Position numbers and translations under genes: made by a program. The notes under the pieces were generated by a model. It saw only the letters and a program-made list of their open reading frames with translations, was not told the origin of the DNA and made no database searches. Shown piece after piece: positions 45,125 to 55,110 of a DNA stretch of 64,000 bases. How positions within the stretch are numbered: the first letter of the stretch is position 1; every line of letters begins with the position of its first letter. This DNA is from Candidatus Enterococcus murrayae (lineage in GTDB: Bacteria; Bacillota; Bacilli; Lactobacillales; Enterococcaceae). Location: contig NZ_JAFLVR010000028.1 of the NCBI RefSeq assembly GCF_017315985.1, positions 34,489 through 98,488 on the forward strand. The letters are read 5' to 3'.

Positions 45125-46639
45125 ATGAGAAAGATACAATTTTTTGACACTACATTAAGAGATGGTGAACAAACCCCTGGAGTAAATTTTAATACAAAGG
45201 AAAAAATTCAAATTGCGCTTCAATTAGAAAAATGGGGCGTTGATGTCATCGAGGCGGGATTTCCAATTGCCTCCCCTGGTGATTTCGAGGCGGTACAAAA
45301 TATCGCGCGCCAGGTGAAGACAATGACCGTGACTGGATTGGCTCGTTGTCAGAAAAAAGATATTGACCGCGCCTATGAGGCATTGAAAGACGCGGTGGAT
45401 CCTCAGATCCATGTTTTCTTAGCTACAAGCGATGTTCATATGCAATACAAACTAAAAATGACTAGAGATGAGGTCCTTGCTTCTATTAAAGAGCATGTAA
45501 GTTACGCGCGTAGTTTATTTGAGAAAGTTCAGTTCTCACCAGAGGATGCTTCAAGGACGGAAAAGGGCTTTCTATTAGAAGCTGTACAAACAGCAATCGA
45601 TGCCGGAGCTACAATCATCAATGTTCCTGATACCGTCGGTTATTCAAATCCAACGGAATATGGCGGCATTTTTAAATCATTAATTGCAAATATTCGAAGT
45701 GAACGTGAGATTACCTTTTCTTCTCATTGTCATGACGACTTGGGGATGGCTACCGCAAACGCGTTAGCAGCGATCGAAAATGGGGCGAATCGTGTTGAAG
45801 GGGCGATCAATGGCATAGGAGAGCGAGCTGGAAATACGGCTTTGGAGGAAGTTGCTTTAGCCTTGGCGATCCGGAAAGATTTCTACCAGTGTGAATCAGC
45901 TATCGTGTTGAATGAAACAAAACGAACAAGTGAACTAGTCTCTCGCCTTTCTGGCATTCCAGTTCCAAAAAATAAAGCAATCGTAGGCGACAATGCCTAT
46001 GCTCACGAATCTGGTATTCACCAAGATGGTGTATTAAAAAATCCGGAAACATACGAGATCATTACGCCGACACTTGTGGGCGTCAATCAAAATTCTCTTC
46101 CGCTAGGAAAATTATCGGGGCGGCATGCTTTCAACGCTAAATTGGAAGAGCTCGGTTATCAATTAAACGATGCAGACAGCAAAGAAGCTTTCAAACGGTT
46201 TAAAGCTCTGGCTGACAAGAAAAAACAAATTACCGATAAAGATTTAGTTGCCCTGCTAGCCGATCAATACAGAGAAGAGACCGAAAAATACAAATTGGCG
46301 GATGTTCAAGTCCAATATAGTTCTAATGGCTATCAAGGGGCGATCGTCTCAATCATTGATGAAGAGGATGAAACCAAAGTAGCCTCTCGAATCGGTTCAG
46401 GCAGTATTCAAGCAATCTACAACACAATCGATGAATTGTTCCAGCAAGATCCTGAATTAACGGAATACGAGATTCAAGCTCTGACTGGCGGTGAAGATGC
46501 TCAAGCAGAAGTTCGCGTCACTCTTCTGGATAAAGAAACCAATGAAGAATACCGAGGTATTGGCGTAGACTTTGATGTTCTGCAGGCGTCGGCCAAAGCT
46601 TATGTACAAGCTAGTAATCATCTAAAACAAAAAAACTAA
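45125..46639 (+). CDS. leuA: 2-isopropylmalate synthase
   Basis: 504-residue enzyme condensing acetyl-CoA and 2-oxoisovalerate, the committed step of leucine synthesis. [12 protein letters not shown] at the start and the metal block [14 protein letters not shown] near 200 are the HMGL-like signatures; the C-terminal leucine-binding regulatory domain (about 370-500) is complete, so feedback inhibition is expected. The start is the ATG at 45125 with AAGGAGG upstream; the longer frame runs through the attenuator. First gene of leuABCD. Confidence 0.96.
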   Translation: MRKIQFFDTTLRDGEQTPGVNFNTKEKIQIALQLEKWGVDVIEAGFPIASPGDFEAVQNIARQVKTMTVTGLARCQKKDIDRAYEALKDAVDPQIHVFLATSDVHMQYKLKMTRDEVLASIKEHVSYARSLFEKVQFSPEDASRTEKGFLLEAVQTAIDAGATIINVPDTVGYSNPTEYGGIFKSLIANIRSEREITFSSHCHDDLGMATANALAAIENGANRVEGAINGIGERAGNTALEEVALALAIRKDFYQCESAIVLNETKRTSELVSRLSGIPVPKNKAIVGDNAYAHESGIHQDGVLKNPETYEIITPTLVGVNQNSLPLGKLSGRHAFNAKLEELGYQLNDADSKEAFKRFKALADKKKQITDKDLVALLADQYREETEKYKLADVQVQYSSNGYQGAIVSIIDEEDETKVASRIGSGSIQAIYNTIDELFQQDPELTEYEIQALTGGEDAQAEVRVTLLDKETNEEYRGIGVDFDVLQASAKAYVQASNHLKQKN

Positions 46640-46705
46640 CTAAAACTTTCTACTATTAATATATAGAAGAAAAAAATTTAGCTTATGCAAGATAGGAGCA
46701 TGCAC

Positions 46706-47764
46706 ATGAATAATAAAATTGTCGTTTTAGCCGGTGATGGTATCGGACCAGAAATTATGGACAGCGGTCTTAAAATTTTGGCCGCCGTAGAAAAAAAATG
46801 CCGTAGCACTTTTGAACTTGAAAAATTTCCCTTTGGCGGTGCAGGTATCGATGAAGCGGGTACTTCACTACCCGAAAAAACACTGGCTGCTTGTCGAGAA
46901 GCGGATGCGATCCTATTGGGAGCAATTGGCGGCCCAAAGTGGGAAAAAATGGCTGACACGCCTGAAAAAGGATTACTGGCTCTGCGCAAATCTTTAAACT
47001 TATTCGCAAATATTCGTCCAGTCTCGGTTTCTTCTGCGTTGCTGCATCTTTCGCCATTGAAGCCTGAAATTATTGAAGGAACTGATTTGATCATCGTCAG
47101 AGAATTAAGCAGCGGTATTTATTTCGGGGAGCCTCGTGAGTTAAAAGAAAACATGGCTTACGATACTGCTCGTTATCAAAAAAGTGAAATTGAACGGATT
47201 GTTCATTCTGCTTTCAAAATCGCTCAGGGTCGAAGGAAAAAAGTCACATCTGTTGATAAGGCTAATGTCCTAGCATCAAGTAAATTATGGCGGGCAACAG
47301 CAGAGGAAGTCGCAAAAGACTATCCAGATTGTCAGTTGGAACATCAATATGTGGACTCAGCAGCCATGAAACTGATCCAAAATCCAAAAGCTTTTGATGT
47401 GATCGTTACTGAAAATCTTTTTGGCGATATCTTAAGCGATGAAGCCTCAGTACTGCCTGGTTCCTTAGGCGTATTGCCAAGCGCAAGTCACAGTGATGGC
47501 GGTCCCTCGCTTTACGAACCGATTCACGGCTCTGCTCCAGATATTGCAGGAAAAGGCATCGCCAATCCAATATCAATGATTTTGTCTGTGGCAATGATGC
47601 TGCGTCAATCATTTCAAGAAGAGCAAGCTGCCAAAGCAATTGAAAAAGCCTGCGATGCTGTTTTATCCAACGGGCTATTCACTCATGACCTAGGCGGGCA
47701 AGCAACAACAGCAGAATTTACTGACGCGGTAATTCATGAATTAACCGCTCCCGCTTTAAACTAA
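46706..47764 (+). CDS. leuB: 3-isopropylmalate dehydrogenase
   Basis: 352-residue NAD-dependent decarboxylating dehydrogenase, third step of leucine synthesis. G-D-G-I-G-P-E at the start, the substrate Arg in [15 protein letters not shown], and [11 protein letters not shown] for metal binding are present. The start is the ATG at 46706 (M-N-N-K-I-V-V), 7 bases after AGGAG; upstream ATGs overlap that site. 66 bases after leuA, without a visible terminator. Confidence 0.95.
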   Translation: MNNKIVVLAGDGIGPEIMDSGLKILAAVEKKCRSTFELEKFPFGGAGIDEAGTSLPEKTLAACREADAILLGAIGGPKWEKMADTPEKGLLALRKSLNLFANIRPVSVSSALLHLSPLKPEIIEGTDLIIVRELSSGIYFGEPRELKENMAYDTARYQKSEIERIVHSAFKIAQGRRKKVTSVDKANVLASSKLWRATAEEVAKDYPDCQLEHQYVDSAAMKLIQNPKAFDVIVTENLFGDILSDEASVLPGSLGVLPSASHSDGGPSLYEPIHGSAPDIAGKGIANPISMILSVAMMLRQSFQEEQAAKAIEKACDAVLSNGLFTHDLGGQATTAEFTDAVIHELTAPALN

Positions 47765-47823
47765 CCGAATACTGCATACAAAATACAAATGTTGAACTAT
47801 CTAATTAATAAGGAGCGGAAAAT

Positions 47824-49197
47824 ATGGGAAAAACATTATTTGATAAACTATGGGATCGCCACGTCGTTCACGGCGAAGAAGGTGCCCCGCAATTGCTTTA
47901 CATTGATCTGCACTTGATTCACGAAGTTACCTCACCACAAGCCTTTGCAGGAATTCGCGAAGCTGGTCGGACGCTGCGTCACCCTGAACGGACTTTTGCC
48001 ACAATGGATCACAACACACCGACTGTTGATATTTTTAATTTCACCGATCTAATTGCAAAGAAACAAATCGATACACTCAGAGAAAACTGTCAAGAATTTG
48101 GTGTACAGCTTTGTGATAACGGCAGTGAACATCAAGGGATTGTCCACATGGTAGGACCGGAAACTGGCTTGACTCAGCCTGGCAAAACGATTGTTTGCGG
48201 GGATTCCCACACAGCGACACACGGTGCTTTTGGTGCTCTTGCTTTCGGAATAGGTACCAGTGAGGTGGAACACGTTTTTGCTACTCAAACGCTGTGGCAA
48301 AACAAACCGAAAAATATGGGCATCAAAATTACTGGCAAATTACCGAAAGGTGTCTATGCGAAGGATATTATTTTAGCCTTGATCGCTAAATATGGAACTG
48401 ATTTCGGTGTCGGCTATGGGGCCGAATTTTACGGTGAAGCAATCGAGGAACTATCGATGGAAGAACGCATGACGATTTGTAACATGGCCATCGAAGGCGG
48501 CGCAAAAATCGGGTTGATTGCACCAGATCAAAAGACATTCGATTATGTTGCAGGCCGGCAATATGCTCCAAAGAATATGGAGGCGGCAATTACAGACTGG
48601 AAAGAATTGTATACTGACGAAGAAGCAGAATATGATAAAGAGCTGACTTTAGATGTCAGTGCTCTTGTTCCTTTCGTGACTTGGGGAACCAATCCTGAAA
48701 TGGGCGTTCCTTTTGATGGCACATTCCCAGCAATCACCTCTCCTGATTTACAGAAGGCTTACGATTATATGGATTTGAAACCAGGCCAGACACCGGGGGA
48801 CATCCCAGTTGGCTATGTCTTCATTGGCTCTTGTACGAACGGGCGTCTATCTGACCTTAAGGAAGCCGCTAAAATCATCGAAGGTAAAAAAGTTCATGAA
48901 AATGTCACAGCGATCGTAGTCCCTGGTTCACGTCCAGTTCGCCAAGCTGCTGAAAAAATCGGCTTGGATAAAATTTTTAAAGCTGCTGGTTTTGAATGGC
49001 GCGAGCCTGGCTGTTCGATGTGTCTTGGCATGAATCCCGACCGCGTTCCGGCTGGTGTTCACTGTGCCTCAACCTCCAACCGGAATTTCCAAGGCCGGCA
49101 AGGGAAAGATGCGCGTACACATCTTTGCAGTCCGGTAATGGCTGCACTAGCTGCAATTCATGGAAATTTCGTCGATAGCCGTAAGGAGGTCATCTAA
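47824..49197 (+). CDS. leuC: 3-isopropylmalate dehydratase large subunit
   Basis: 457-residue aconitase-family subunit carrying the [4Fe-4S] cluster that isomerises 2- to 3-isopropylmalate. Cluster cysteines are visible in G-S-C-T-N-G and [22 protein letters not shown] is the other signature. AAGGAGCGG precedes the ATG. The stop overlaps the leuD start by one base (TAATG). Confidence 0.96.
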   Translation: MGKTLFDKLWDRHVVHGEEGAPQLLYIDLHLIHEVTSPQAFAGIREAGRTLRHPERTFATMDHNTPTVDIFNFTDLIAKKQIDTLRENCQEFGVQLCDNGSEHQGIVHMVGPETGLTQPGKTIVCGDSHTATHGAFGALAFGIGTSEVEHVFATQTLWQNKPKNMGIKITGKLPKGVYAKDIILALIAKYGTDFGVGYGAEFYGEAIEELSMEERMTICNMAIEGGAKIGLIAPDQKTFDYVAGRQYAPKNMEAAITDWKELYTDEEAEYDKELTLDVSALVPFVTWGTNPEMGVPFDGTFPAITSPDLQKAYDYMDLKPGQTPGDIPVGYVFIGSCTNGRLSDLKEAAKIIEGKKVHENVTAIVVPGSRPVRQAAEKIGLDKIFKAAGFEWREPGCSMCLGMNPDRVPAGVHCASTSNRNFQGRQGKDARTHLCSPVMAALAAIHGNFVDSRKEVI

Positions 49198-49781
49198 TGG
49201 AAAAATTTACAATCTATACAGGACAGTCTGTTCCTTTGATGAATGACAATATTGATACTGATCAGATCATTCCTAAAGGCTTTTTAAAGCAAGTAGATAA
49301 AGCTGGATTCGGCAAGCATCTTTTTGATGAATGGCGCTTTTTGGAAGACGGTTCACCGAATCCCGATTTCATTTTGAACGCGCCAGAACGAAAAAACGCC
49401 ACCATTCTGATTTCAGGTGAAAACTTTGGTTCAGGCTCATCACGTGAACACGCTGCCTGGGCGATTCAAGATTATGGCTTTAAAGCAGTGATTGCCGGCA
49501 GTTACAGTGATATCTTCTACATGAATGCACTGAAAAATGGTCTATTGCCCATTCAGATGGATCAAGAGGTTCGTGAGATCCTTAGTCAGATTCCTGCGGA
49601 TCAATCGATTACGATTGATCTGCCAAAGCAAGAAGTTCGAACAGAGGAAGCCTGCTACGCTTTTCAGATTGATCCAACCTGGAAGGAAAAACTAATCAAC
49701 GGCTTAGATGATATCAGCATCACCTTACAGTATGAGGATGAAATCGACGCTTATGAGAAAAAAATGCCGACTTACGAATAA
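49197..49781 (+). CDS. leuD: 3-isopropylmalate dehydratase small subunit
   Basis: 194-residue swivel domain that completes the LeuC active site. [21 protein letters not shown] and N-A-L-K-N-G-L-L-P are signatures. AAGGAGG lies in the last leuC codons. Last gene of the operon before a strong terminator; ilv genes are not in the window. Confidence 0.96.
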   Translation: MEKFTIYTGQSVPLMNDNIDTDQIIPKGFLKQVDKAGFGKHLFDEWRFLEDGSPNPDFILNAPERKNATILISGENFGSGSSREHAAWAIQDYGFKAVIAGSYSDIFYMNALKNGLLPIQMDQEVREILSQIPADQSITIDLPKQEVRTEEACYAFQIDPTWKEKLINGLDDISITLQYEDEIDAYEKKMPTYE

Positions 49782-49785
49782 ACAA

Positions 49786-49833
49786 GAAAATCGCGTAAAA
49801 ACTTTTAATTTGTAAAGTTTTTACGCGATTTTC
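49786..49833. terminator. leu operon terminator, bidirectional
   Basis: A 20-base arm at 49786-49805 pairs with 49814-49833 across a short loop; sits between leuD and the convergent ABC gene. Confidence 0.88.
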
Positions 49834-49838
49834 TTTAA

Positions 49839-51605
49839 TTAATTCACCACTTGCTCCTGGACATATTGCGCATAAAGCGGATGTTCAGCGATTAATTCAC
49901 TATGGGTTCCATGACCCGTCACTTCTCCTTTTTCAATAAAGTAAATATGGTCCGCATCAACAATTGTTGACAATCGATGAGCGATTACTAAGGTCGTACG
50001 TCCTTCCATTAGTTGATCCAACGCACGCTGTACTTTTTCTTCTGATTGTGAATCCAAGCTGGCCGTCGCCTCATCTAACATTAAGATTTTTGGATCCCGC
50101 AGAAATGCTCGAGCGATGGCGATTCGCTGCTTTTGACCGCCGGATAATTTCACCCCTCGCTCCCCTAATTCAGTCTCCAATTGCTCTGGGAAATCACGAA
50201 CAAATTGATCAGCATAAGCTAACTCCAACCCCTGCCATAATTCCTCTTCTGTTAATACCCGATCTAATCCGTATTGTAGGTTCTCACGAATACTTCCGGC
50301 AAATACCGCACTGTCTTGGGAAACATATCCTATTTGCGACCGCCAATTTGTGATACTGAGATCGTCAATCGCCTCACCATCGATGGTAATCGTGCCTTCA
50401 GTCGGTTGATAGAAGCGTTCCAATATAGCAAAGATCGTAGACTTACCGCCGCCGCTCGGTCCAGCAAATGCAACCACCGTATTTGGCTTTGCTTCAAAGG
50501 AGACATTCTTTAAGATTGGGCGCTCTGCTACATAATGGAAGGAAAGATTTTTTGCTTTGATCATTTTCCCTGTAACATCCATCGCTTTTCCTGTATCTAT
50601 TGGTTCTAGGTCCGTTTTTAAAATTTGTTCGATTCGTTCAGTTGCTCCCATTGCTTTTTGTACTTGCGAGAAGAACATCGCAAAGCTGGCTGCCGGCATC
50701 ATAATATTAAATAGATACAATAGAAAAGCGACTAATTGTCCACTAGTTAAGGTTCCTGCTTGAACACGAACAGCCCCATACCCTAATATCCCCACAAACA
50801 AGCCTAACATGACTGTCGTAATGATTGGTTGCAGCATCGCTTCAACTTTTGCATCTTTGATTCCTAAATTGAAAATTTTATTAATAAAGGAAGCTCCGCT
50901 GGTTTTCTCAAACTTTTCCCCGTTGCTGGCTTTGATCAGACGAATTTCAGATAATTTTTCACTCGCTTCCGCGTTGAAATCAGCAGTCGCTGCTTGTAAC
51001 TGGCGACCTAACCGAGACATAACTCGACCAATCGGCATCATGATCAATGCCATGATCGGTACAGCTAAAAACATCATGGCCGCCATTTTCCAATCCATTA
51101 CAAGCAGAATCACCATCGACCCGACCAACTGGATCGCACCTGTAATAAAGTTGGGAAATTGTGTTGCGACTAAATCTTTAATGACTGTCGTATCATTTAC
51201 AAGGCGGGAACTGCTTTCTCCTGATTTATGATCATCATAATAACTGACAGGCATTTGTAGTAGATGGCTCCATAATTTTTCCCGCAACGTTTTGACGGCA
51301 CTTTCACCGACATAGCGTAATAAGAAACTGCCAATGGCGCCAAATGCTAATTGCGCCACAAAGGCCAACACTAAAACAATCAGCATGGTCTGATCAATTT
51401 GCGCCAGTTTGCTTGTATCGATCAGTCCTTTGGTCAATTGCGGCACGATCAGACTTGCCCCGCTCGTCAACAAACTTAAAAATAATCCAATACCAAACAA
51501 TGCTTTCTTCGGATTGACGCTCAGAATCAATCGTAGAAAATCTTTTAATTTGTAATTGCTTTTCTTATTCTTGCTTTCAGATGCTATACTCATATCCCGA
51601 TCCAT
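49839..51605 (-). CDS. ABC exporter half-transporter (BmrA/LmrA-like)
   Basis: 588-residue fused exporter: six membrane segments in residues about 30-330, then the ATPase with Walker A G-P-S-G-G-G-K-S, signature L-S-G-G-Q-K-Q-R, Walker B I-L-M-L-D-E-A-T and H-loop I-A-H-R-L-S-T. It likely works as a homodimer, exporting drugs or lipids. GAAGGAA lies upstream of the ATG. It is alone, under a consensus promoter with two palindromic operators (51699-51751), so a repressor encoded elsewhere probably controls it. Confidence 0.9.
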   Translation of the reverse strand: MDRDMSIASESKNKKSNYKLKDFLRLILSVNPKKALFGIGLFLSLLTSGASLIVPQLTKGLIDTSKLAQIDQTMLIVLVLAFVAQLAFGAIGSFLLRYVGESAVKTLREKLWSHLLQMPVSYYDDHKSGESSSRLVNDTTVIKDLVATQFPNFITGAIQLVGSMVILLVMDWKMAAMMFLAVPIMALIMMPIGRVMSRLGRQLQAATADFNAEASEKLSEIRLIKASNGEKFEKTSGASFINKIFNLGIKDAKVEAMLQPIITTVMLGLFVGILGYGAVRVQAGTLTSGQLVAFLLYLFNIMMPAASFAMFFSQVQKAMGATERIEQILKTDLEPIDTGKAMDVTGKMIKAKNLSFHYVAERPILKNVSFEAKPNTVVAFAGPSGGGKSTIFAILERFYQPTEGTITIDGEAIDDLSITNWRSQIGYVSQDSAVFAGSIRENLQYGLDRVLTEEELWQGLELAYADQFVRDFPEQLETELGERGVKLSGGQKQRIAIARAFLRDPKILMLDEATASLDSQSEEKVQRALDQLMEGRTTLVIAHRLSTIVDADHIYFIEKGEVTGHGTHSELIAEHPLYAQYVQEQVVN

Positions 51606-51698
51606 CTCTGGTTCCTTCTTCCTTTAGTAATCTTCTCATTCTGTATCCTTTTAGCCTTTGTTTCTATCAGATGCATCACTATTTAGTAAACTCACTCA

Positions 51699-51722
51699 TT
51701 AAAGTTCGGTACCTAACTTTAA
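51699..51722. promoter_or_regulatory. Operator O2 of the ABC exporter gene
   Basis: TTAAAGTT-C-GGTACC-T-AACTTTAA is a 24-base near-perfect palindrome, about 5-28 bases past the expected start of transcription. Confidence 0.68.
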
Positions 51723-51732
51723 TTCGTTTGCT

Positions 51733-51761
51733 ATTATAGTTCGGTACCGAAAGATTGTCAA
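51733..51761 (-). promoter_or_regulatory. Consensus promoter of the ABC exporter gene
   Basis: Minus-strand TTGACA (51761-51756), 17-base spacer, TATAAT (51738-51733): a full consensus sigma-A promoter. Confidence 0.8.
51740..51751. promoter_or_regulatory. Operator O1 within the promoter spacer
   Basis: TTCGGTACCGAA, a perfect 12-base palindrome lying between -35 and -10. It shares the GTTCGGTACC core with O2; centres are 35 bases apart. Confidence 0.68.
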
Positions 51762-51880
51762 CATTTAATATCTATTTTCCCTTTAGCCAATTTATACCTC
51801 ATAGACTAAATTATTATAGAAAGAATTTGCCGAGACAGTCCGTTTTTGACCATCAATTAGGTACTGTATGTCTTTGCTGT

Positions 51881-51939
51881 AAGCGAAAAAAAGTTCGTAA
51901 AGCTGACTACCGATAATGCCGCTCTCTTAAATGTAAAAA
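51881..51939. repeat. Dispersed degenerate repeat, copy 2
   Basis: Resembles 22035-22096 (shared CGATAATGC-GCT core and TGTAAAAA end). Abuts the feo terminator. Confidence 0.4.
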
Positions 51940-51970
51940 AAGGATTCGGCGAAATTCGCCAAATCCTTTT
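51935..51970 (-). terminator. Terminator of the feo operon
   Basis: GGATT-x-GGCGAA pairs with TTCGCC-x-AATCC, then seven T on the minus strand. Confidence 0.82.
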
Positions 51971-51973
51971 GAA

Positions 51974-52108
51974 TTAATGCTTATGTTGTTCTTCTTTAAC
52001 TGGGCAGCCGCTATCACAATCTTCACAGGAGCTGCCGTTTTTGATTCGTCGATACACGATCACTCCGGCACCACCGAAAATTAATACGCTTAATATTACA
52101 GTTGCCAT
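51974..52108 (-). CDS. FeoB-associated Cys-rich small membrane protein
   Basis: 44 residues: one N-terminal membrane helix (V-I-L-S-V-L-I-F-G-G-A-G-V-I-V), a basic Y-R-R-I-K, then a Cys cluster C-E-D-C-D-S-G-C and a His/Lys tail. This matches the small Cys-rich proteins often found after feoB, thought to help iron transport. GAGGTGAAAG precedes its ATG, which overlaps the last 13 bases of feoB. Too short for ordinary ORF calling but well supported by context. Confidence 0.85.
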   Translation of the reverse strand: MATVILSVLIFGGAGVIVYRRIKNGSSCEDCDSGCPVKEEQHKH

Positions 52109-54261
52109 TCTTTCACCTCTTTGATTTCTTCAATCGTGATGGTTGGGGCTTTTTTAACTGGTTTTCTTACAATGAAGTAGATCATTGCTGCTAATATGAT
52201 CGCTGCCAAAATCAACCCAATGCCGATCGCCCCATTTTCAAAAAGCACATGACCAAATTGATAAACAATAAAACTTACAGCATAAGCAAGCCCGCATTGA
52301 TAGATAATCGCCCGCCAAGTCCATATGACATCGGCCATTTCACGATGGATCGCGCCGATCGCTGCAAAACATGGCGCACATAATAAATTAAATACTAAGA
52401 ATGAGTAACCGGCTACTGGTGTATAGGCCGCCTGTAAAGATTTCCAAATCTCCACGCCGTTTTCAGCTACTTCTGTATGACGATACAGGATTCCAAATGT
52501 TCCGATGACATTTTCTTTTGCCACGAGCCCCGTAATCGCAGCGACAGCCCCACGCCAATCTCCCCAGCCTAATGGAGCAAACAGCGGAGCGATCAACCCA
52601 CCTAAAGCAGCCAAAATACTATCATTTTCATCTACCGATTGGAATGAAAAATTATAGCTGGAAATAAACCAGATAACAATGCTTGAAACGAAAATAATCG
52701 TTCCCGCACGTTTAACAAACGCTTTACTATGATCATAAGTATAACGCAGCGTATTACCGATTCTCGGCATATGATACAAAGGAAGCTCCATGATAAACGG
52801 TGAAGGGTCTCCAGCAAAAAGTCTGGTTTTCTTTAGTGCGATTCCTGACAAAACGATTGCTCCCATTCCGACAAAATAAGCGGATGGCGCTACCCAACTG
52901 CTATTTGGGAAAAAAGCACCTGCAATCAATGCGATGATCGGTAATTTTGCCGAACAGGGCATAAAGGTCGTCAGCATCGCAGTCATCCGTCGGTCCTTTT
53001 CATTTTCGATCGTCCGACTTGCCATAACTCCGGGCACGCCGCAACCTGTAGCAATCAGCATCGGAATAAACGACTTTCCTGATAAACCAAATTTACGAAA
53101 AATCCGATCCATGACAAAAGCAATTCGAGACATATAGCCACAATCTTCTAAAAGTGCCAAACACAGGAAAAGCACCATCAATTGAGGAAGAAAGCCTAAA
53201 ACAGCACCGACACCGGCAATAATCCCATCGAGAATCAGGCTTTGCATCCACTCAGCAACATTCCAAGACTGCAGTGTTGAACTAACGAAGTTTGGAACAA
53301 TGTCGCCAAACAGATTGTCATTCATCCAATCAGTTCCCATGGTACCGATCGTTTGGATAGCAATGTAGTAAATCAGCCACATAATTAAAGCGAAGATTGG
53401 CAAGGCCAAAAAGCGGTTCGTTACAACACGGTCGATTTTATCTGAAATAGACAGCTTGAACTGATCTTCATCAACGACACACAAGGTTTTCAAATGAGTA
53501 ATAAAGTTATAGCGCTCATTGATAACCAGACTTTCCGCATCTTCCCCGAAAATCTTTTCAGTAATTTTGATAATTTCACCGATCTCTTTTTGTTGGATCG
53601 AGCTCAGATCTAAATCCTTCTGTGCACGTTCATCCCGTTCAAATAATTTCAAACTATACCAACGGCTATACCTTGCCTGCGCTGTGCTGCCTAAGACTTC
53701 TTCAATCTCGCTTAATGCTGCTTCTAAACGATTGTCATAATGAGGAAAGCTGACTTCTTCCTCTGCACCCTTTTTGATCAGATGTAGCGCCTCACTGATT
53801 GTTTTATCCAATCCCCAATTTTTCAGTGCACTGATACCAACCACCGGGACACCTAAAGCGTAAGACAATTTTTCCAAATTGATTTGTTTCCCGCTTTTTT
53901 TGATGATATCCATCATATTCACGGCAACGACTACTGGAATCCCTGTCTCAATCAGCTGCGTCGTCAAATAAAGATTTCGTTCCAAGTTGGTTCCATCAAT
54001 AATATTGACGATGGCATCTGGTGTACCCGAAAGTAAATAATCCCGCGCCACGACTTCTTCAGGTGAATAAGGTGAAAGTGAATAGATTCCGGGAAGATCG
54101 TCAATGATCACTTCGGAATCCTTCTTATAGATCCCTTCTTTTCGTTCGACCGTTACGCCAGGCCAGTTCCCAACAAACTGATTCGTTCCGGTTAAAACAT
54201 TGAAGGTACTTGTTTTCCCGCTATTTGGATTTCCTGCTAAAGCAATATGAGTCTTCGCCAT
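52096..54261 (-). CDS. feoB: Ferrous iron transporter FeoB
   Basis: 721-residue Fe2+ importer: N-terminal G domain (G1 G-N-P-N-S-G-K-T, G3 D-L-P-G, G4 N-M-M-D), a helical GDI-like segment (about 170-270), and a membrane domain from about 280 with the two Gate motifs (G-C-G-V-P-G-V-M and the later P-C-F-A-A-I-G-A). AAGGAGG lies in the feoA stop region; its ATG directly follows the feoA TAG. Confidence 0.96.
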   Translation of the reverse strand: MAKTHIALAGNPNSGKTSTFNVLTGTNQFVGNWPGVTVERKEGIYKKDSEVIIDDLPGIYSLSPYSPEEVVARDYLLSGTPDAIVNIIDGTNLERNLYLTTQLIETGIPVVVAVNMMDIIKKSGKQINLEKLSYALGVPVVGISALKNWGLDKTISEALHLIKKGAEEEVSFPHYDNRLEAALSEIEEVLGSTAQARYSRWYSLKLFERDERAQKDLDLSSIQQKEIGEIIKITEKIFGEDAESLVINERYNFITHLKTLCVVDEDQFKLSISDKIDRVVTNRFLALPIFALIMWLIYYIAIQTIGTMGTDWMNDNLFGDIVPNFVSSTLQSWNVAEWMQSLILDGIIAGVGAVLGFLPQLMVLFLCLALLEDCGYMSRIAFVMDRIFRKFGLSGKSFIPMLIATGCGVPGVMASRTIENEKDRRMTAMLTTFMPCSAKLPIIALIAGAFFPNSSWVAPSAYFVGMGAIVLSGIALKKTRLFAGDPSPFIMELPLYHMPRIGNTLRYTYDHSKAFVKRAGTIIFVSSIVIWFISSYNFSFQSVDENDSILAALGGLIAPLFAPLGWGDWRGAVAAITGLVAKENVIGTFGILYRHTEVAENGVEIWKSLQAAYTPVAGYSFLVFNLLCAPCFAAIGAIHREMADVIWTWRAIIYQCGLAYAVSFIVYQFGHVLFENGAIGIGLILAAIILAAMIYFIVRKPVKKAPTITIEEIKEVKEWQL

Positions 54262-54732
54262 CTACTCCGCCTCCTTTGATACGACCACCATCTCTGATTC
54301 GTTCTTGCGTAAGCTTAATTCGTATCCCCGAACCCGCAGTTCGATAGGATCTCCTAAAGGTGCCAACTTCACGACCTTTACTTGGGTTCCCTTAGTCAAT
54401 CCCATATCCATCAAACGGCGTTTTACAGCACCTGCACCATGGACATTGACCACTACACCTTGTTCTCCGACACTCAACTGATCCAGTGAAACCCATGTCT
54501 CTTGATCTTCCGTTAGGTCCTTCACAAGTATTTGTTTTAATAGGTTCTGGGATAGAGCTAACCGTGTATTGTGTAATAGAATAATTCCGTTATCACCCGA
54601 TTGGTTCACGACGGCAACTTTAGAACCGACGATCATCCCCAAATCCTGCAGCCGATGCTTTAAATCATTTTCTAACATCATTTCATCAATTTGGACGACT
54701 TGATTCAATGAAACGTCTGCTAAAGTTGTCAT
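54262..54732 (-). CDS. feoA: FeoA protein with two tandem FeoA domains
   Basis: 156 residues, about twice the usual 75-80. Both halves carry the SH3-like FeoA pattern: R-L-Q-D-L-G-M-I-V-G-S near 30-40, and R-R-L-M-D-M-G-L-T-K-G-T near 105-117. FeoA supports FeoB-mediated Fe2+ uptake at the inner membrane face. The start is the ATG of M-T-T-L-A-D-V, with GGAG upstream; the GTG four codons earlier overlaps that site. First gene of the operon. Confidence 0.92.
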   Translation of the reverse strand: MTTLADVSLNQVVQIDEMMLENDLKHRLQDLGMIVGSKVAVVNQSGDNGIILLHNTRLALSQNLLKQILVKDLTEDQETWVSLDQLSVGEQGVVVNVHGAGAVKRRLMDMGLTKGTQVKVVKLAPLGDPIELRVRGYELSLRKNESEMVVVSKEAE

Positions 54733-54761
54733 ACACTTCTCCACCTAACTCTAATTAATAA

Positions 54762-54776
54762 TGAGAATCTTTCTCA
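54762..54776. promoter_or_regulatory. Fur-like box upstream of feoA
   Basis: TGAGAAT-C-TTTCTCA, a 7-1-7 inverted repeat, just downstream of the -10. Consistent with iron-dependent repression of feo. Confidence 0.6.
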
Positions 54777-54779
54777 CTA

Positions 54780-54808
54780 AGAATAGCTTCATTTGATAAC
54801 AAAGTCAA
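54780..54808 (-). promoter_or_regulatory. feoA promoter
   Basis: Minus-strand TTGACT (54808-54803), 17-base spacer, TATTCT (54785-54780). Confidence 0.6.
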
Positions 54809-54997
54809 TAAATGGTCGAAGATTTTCTGAGAATTGTGAGCAATTTGTTTGACATTCCCTGACACGTTTGTTTCAATCGCATATTTTTCGTTATTAAAAA
54901 AACTTTTACCCTGTAAAAAAACATCTCATCACGTTTTTTTGATTTGTGTAAAGGGATTTTCCTTTGAAACGGTCTGTTTTCAGCATTTTTGCAAAAA

Positions 54998-55044
54998 ACA
55001 CAAAGAGTAGTATACCAATATCTTAACACCACAATATATGGTAT
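54998..55044. promoter_or_regulatory. Pair of NrdR-like boxes
   Basis: ACACAAAGAGTAGTAT (54998-55013) and CCACAATATATGGTAT (55029-55044) both resemble the NrdR consensus acaCwAtATaTwGtgt; starts are 31 bases apart, the usual three-turn spacing, just before the -35. Confidence 0.65.
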
Positions 55045-55051
55045 TAAACGA

Positions 55052-55079
55052 TTGACTTTTTCCCTACATCTTTTATACT
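55052..55079 (+). promoter_or_regulatory. nrdH promoter
   Basis: TTGACT, 16-base spacer, TATACT; 31 bases before the ATG. Confidence 0.7.
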
Positions 55080-55110
55080 AGTAATTGTAGAAATCAAGGG
55101 AGGTAGTCTT

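Noticed and set aside
47406..47639. Minus-strand frame inside leuB
   Set aside because: Shadow of the leuB coding sequence with no ribosome site or motif.
54805..55032. 75-codon minus-strand frame between feoA and nrdH
   Set aside because: No ribosome site and no family features; it covers the NrdR-like boxes and the feo upstream region, so it is regulatory DNA.
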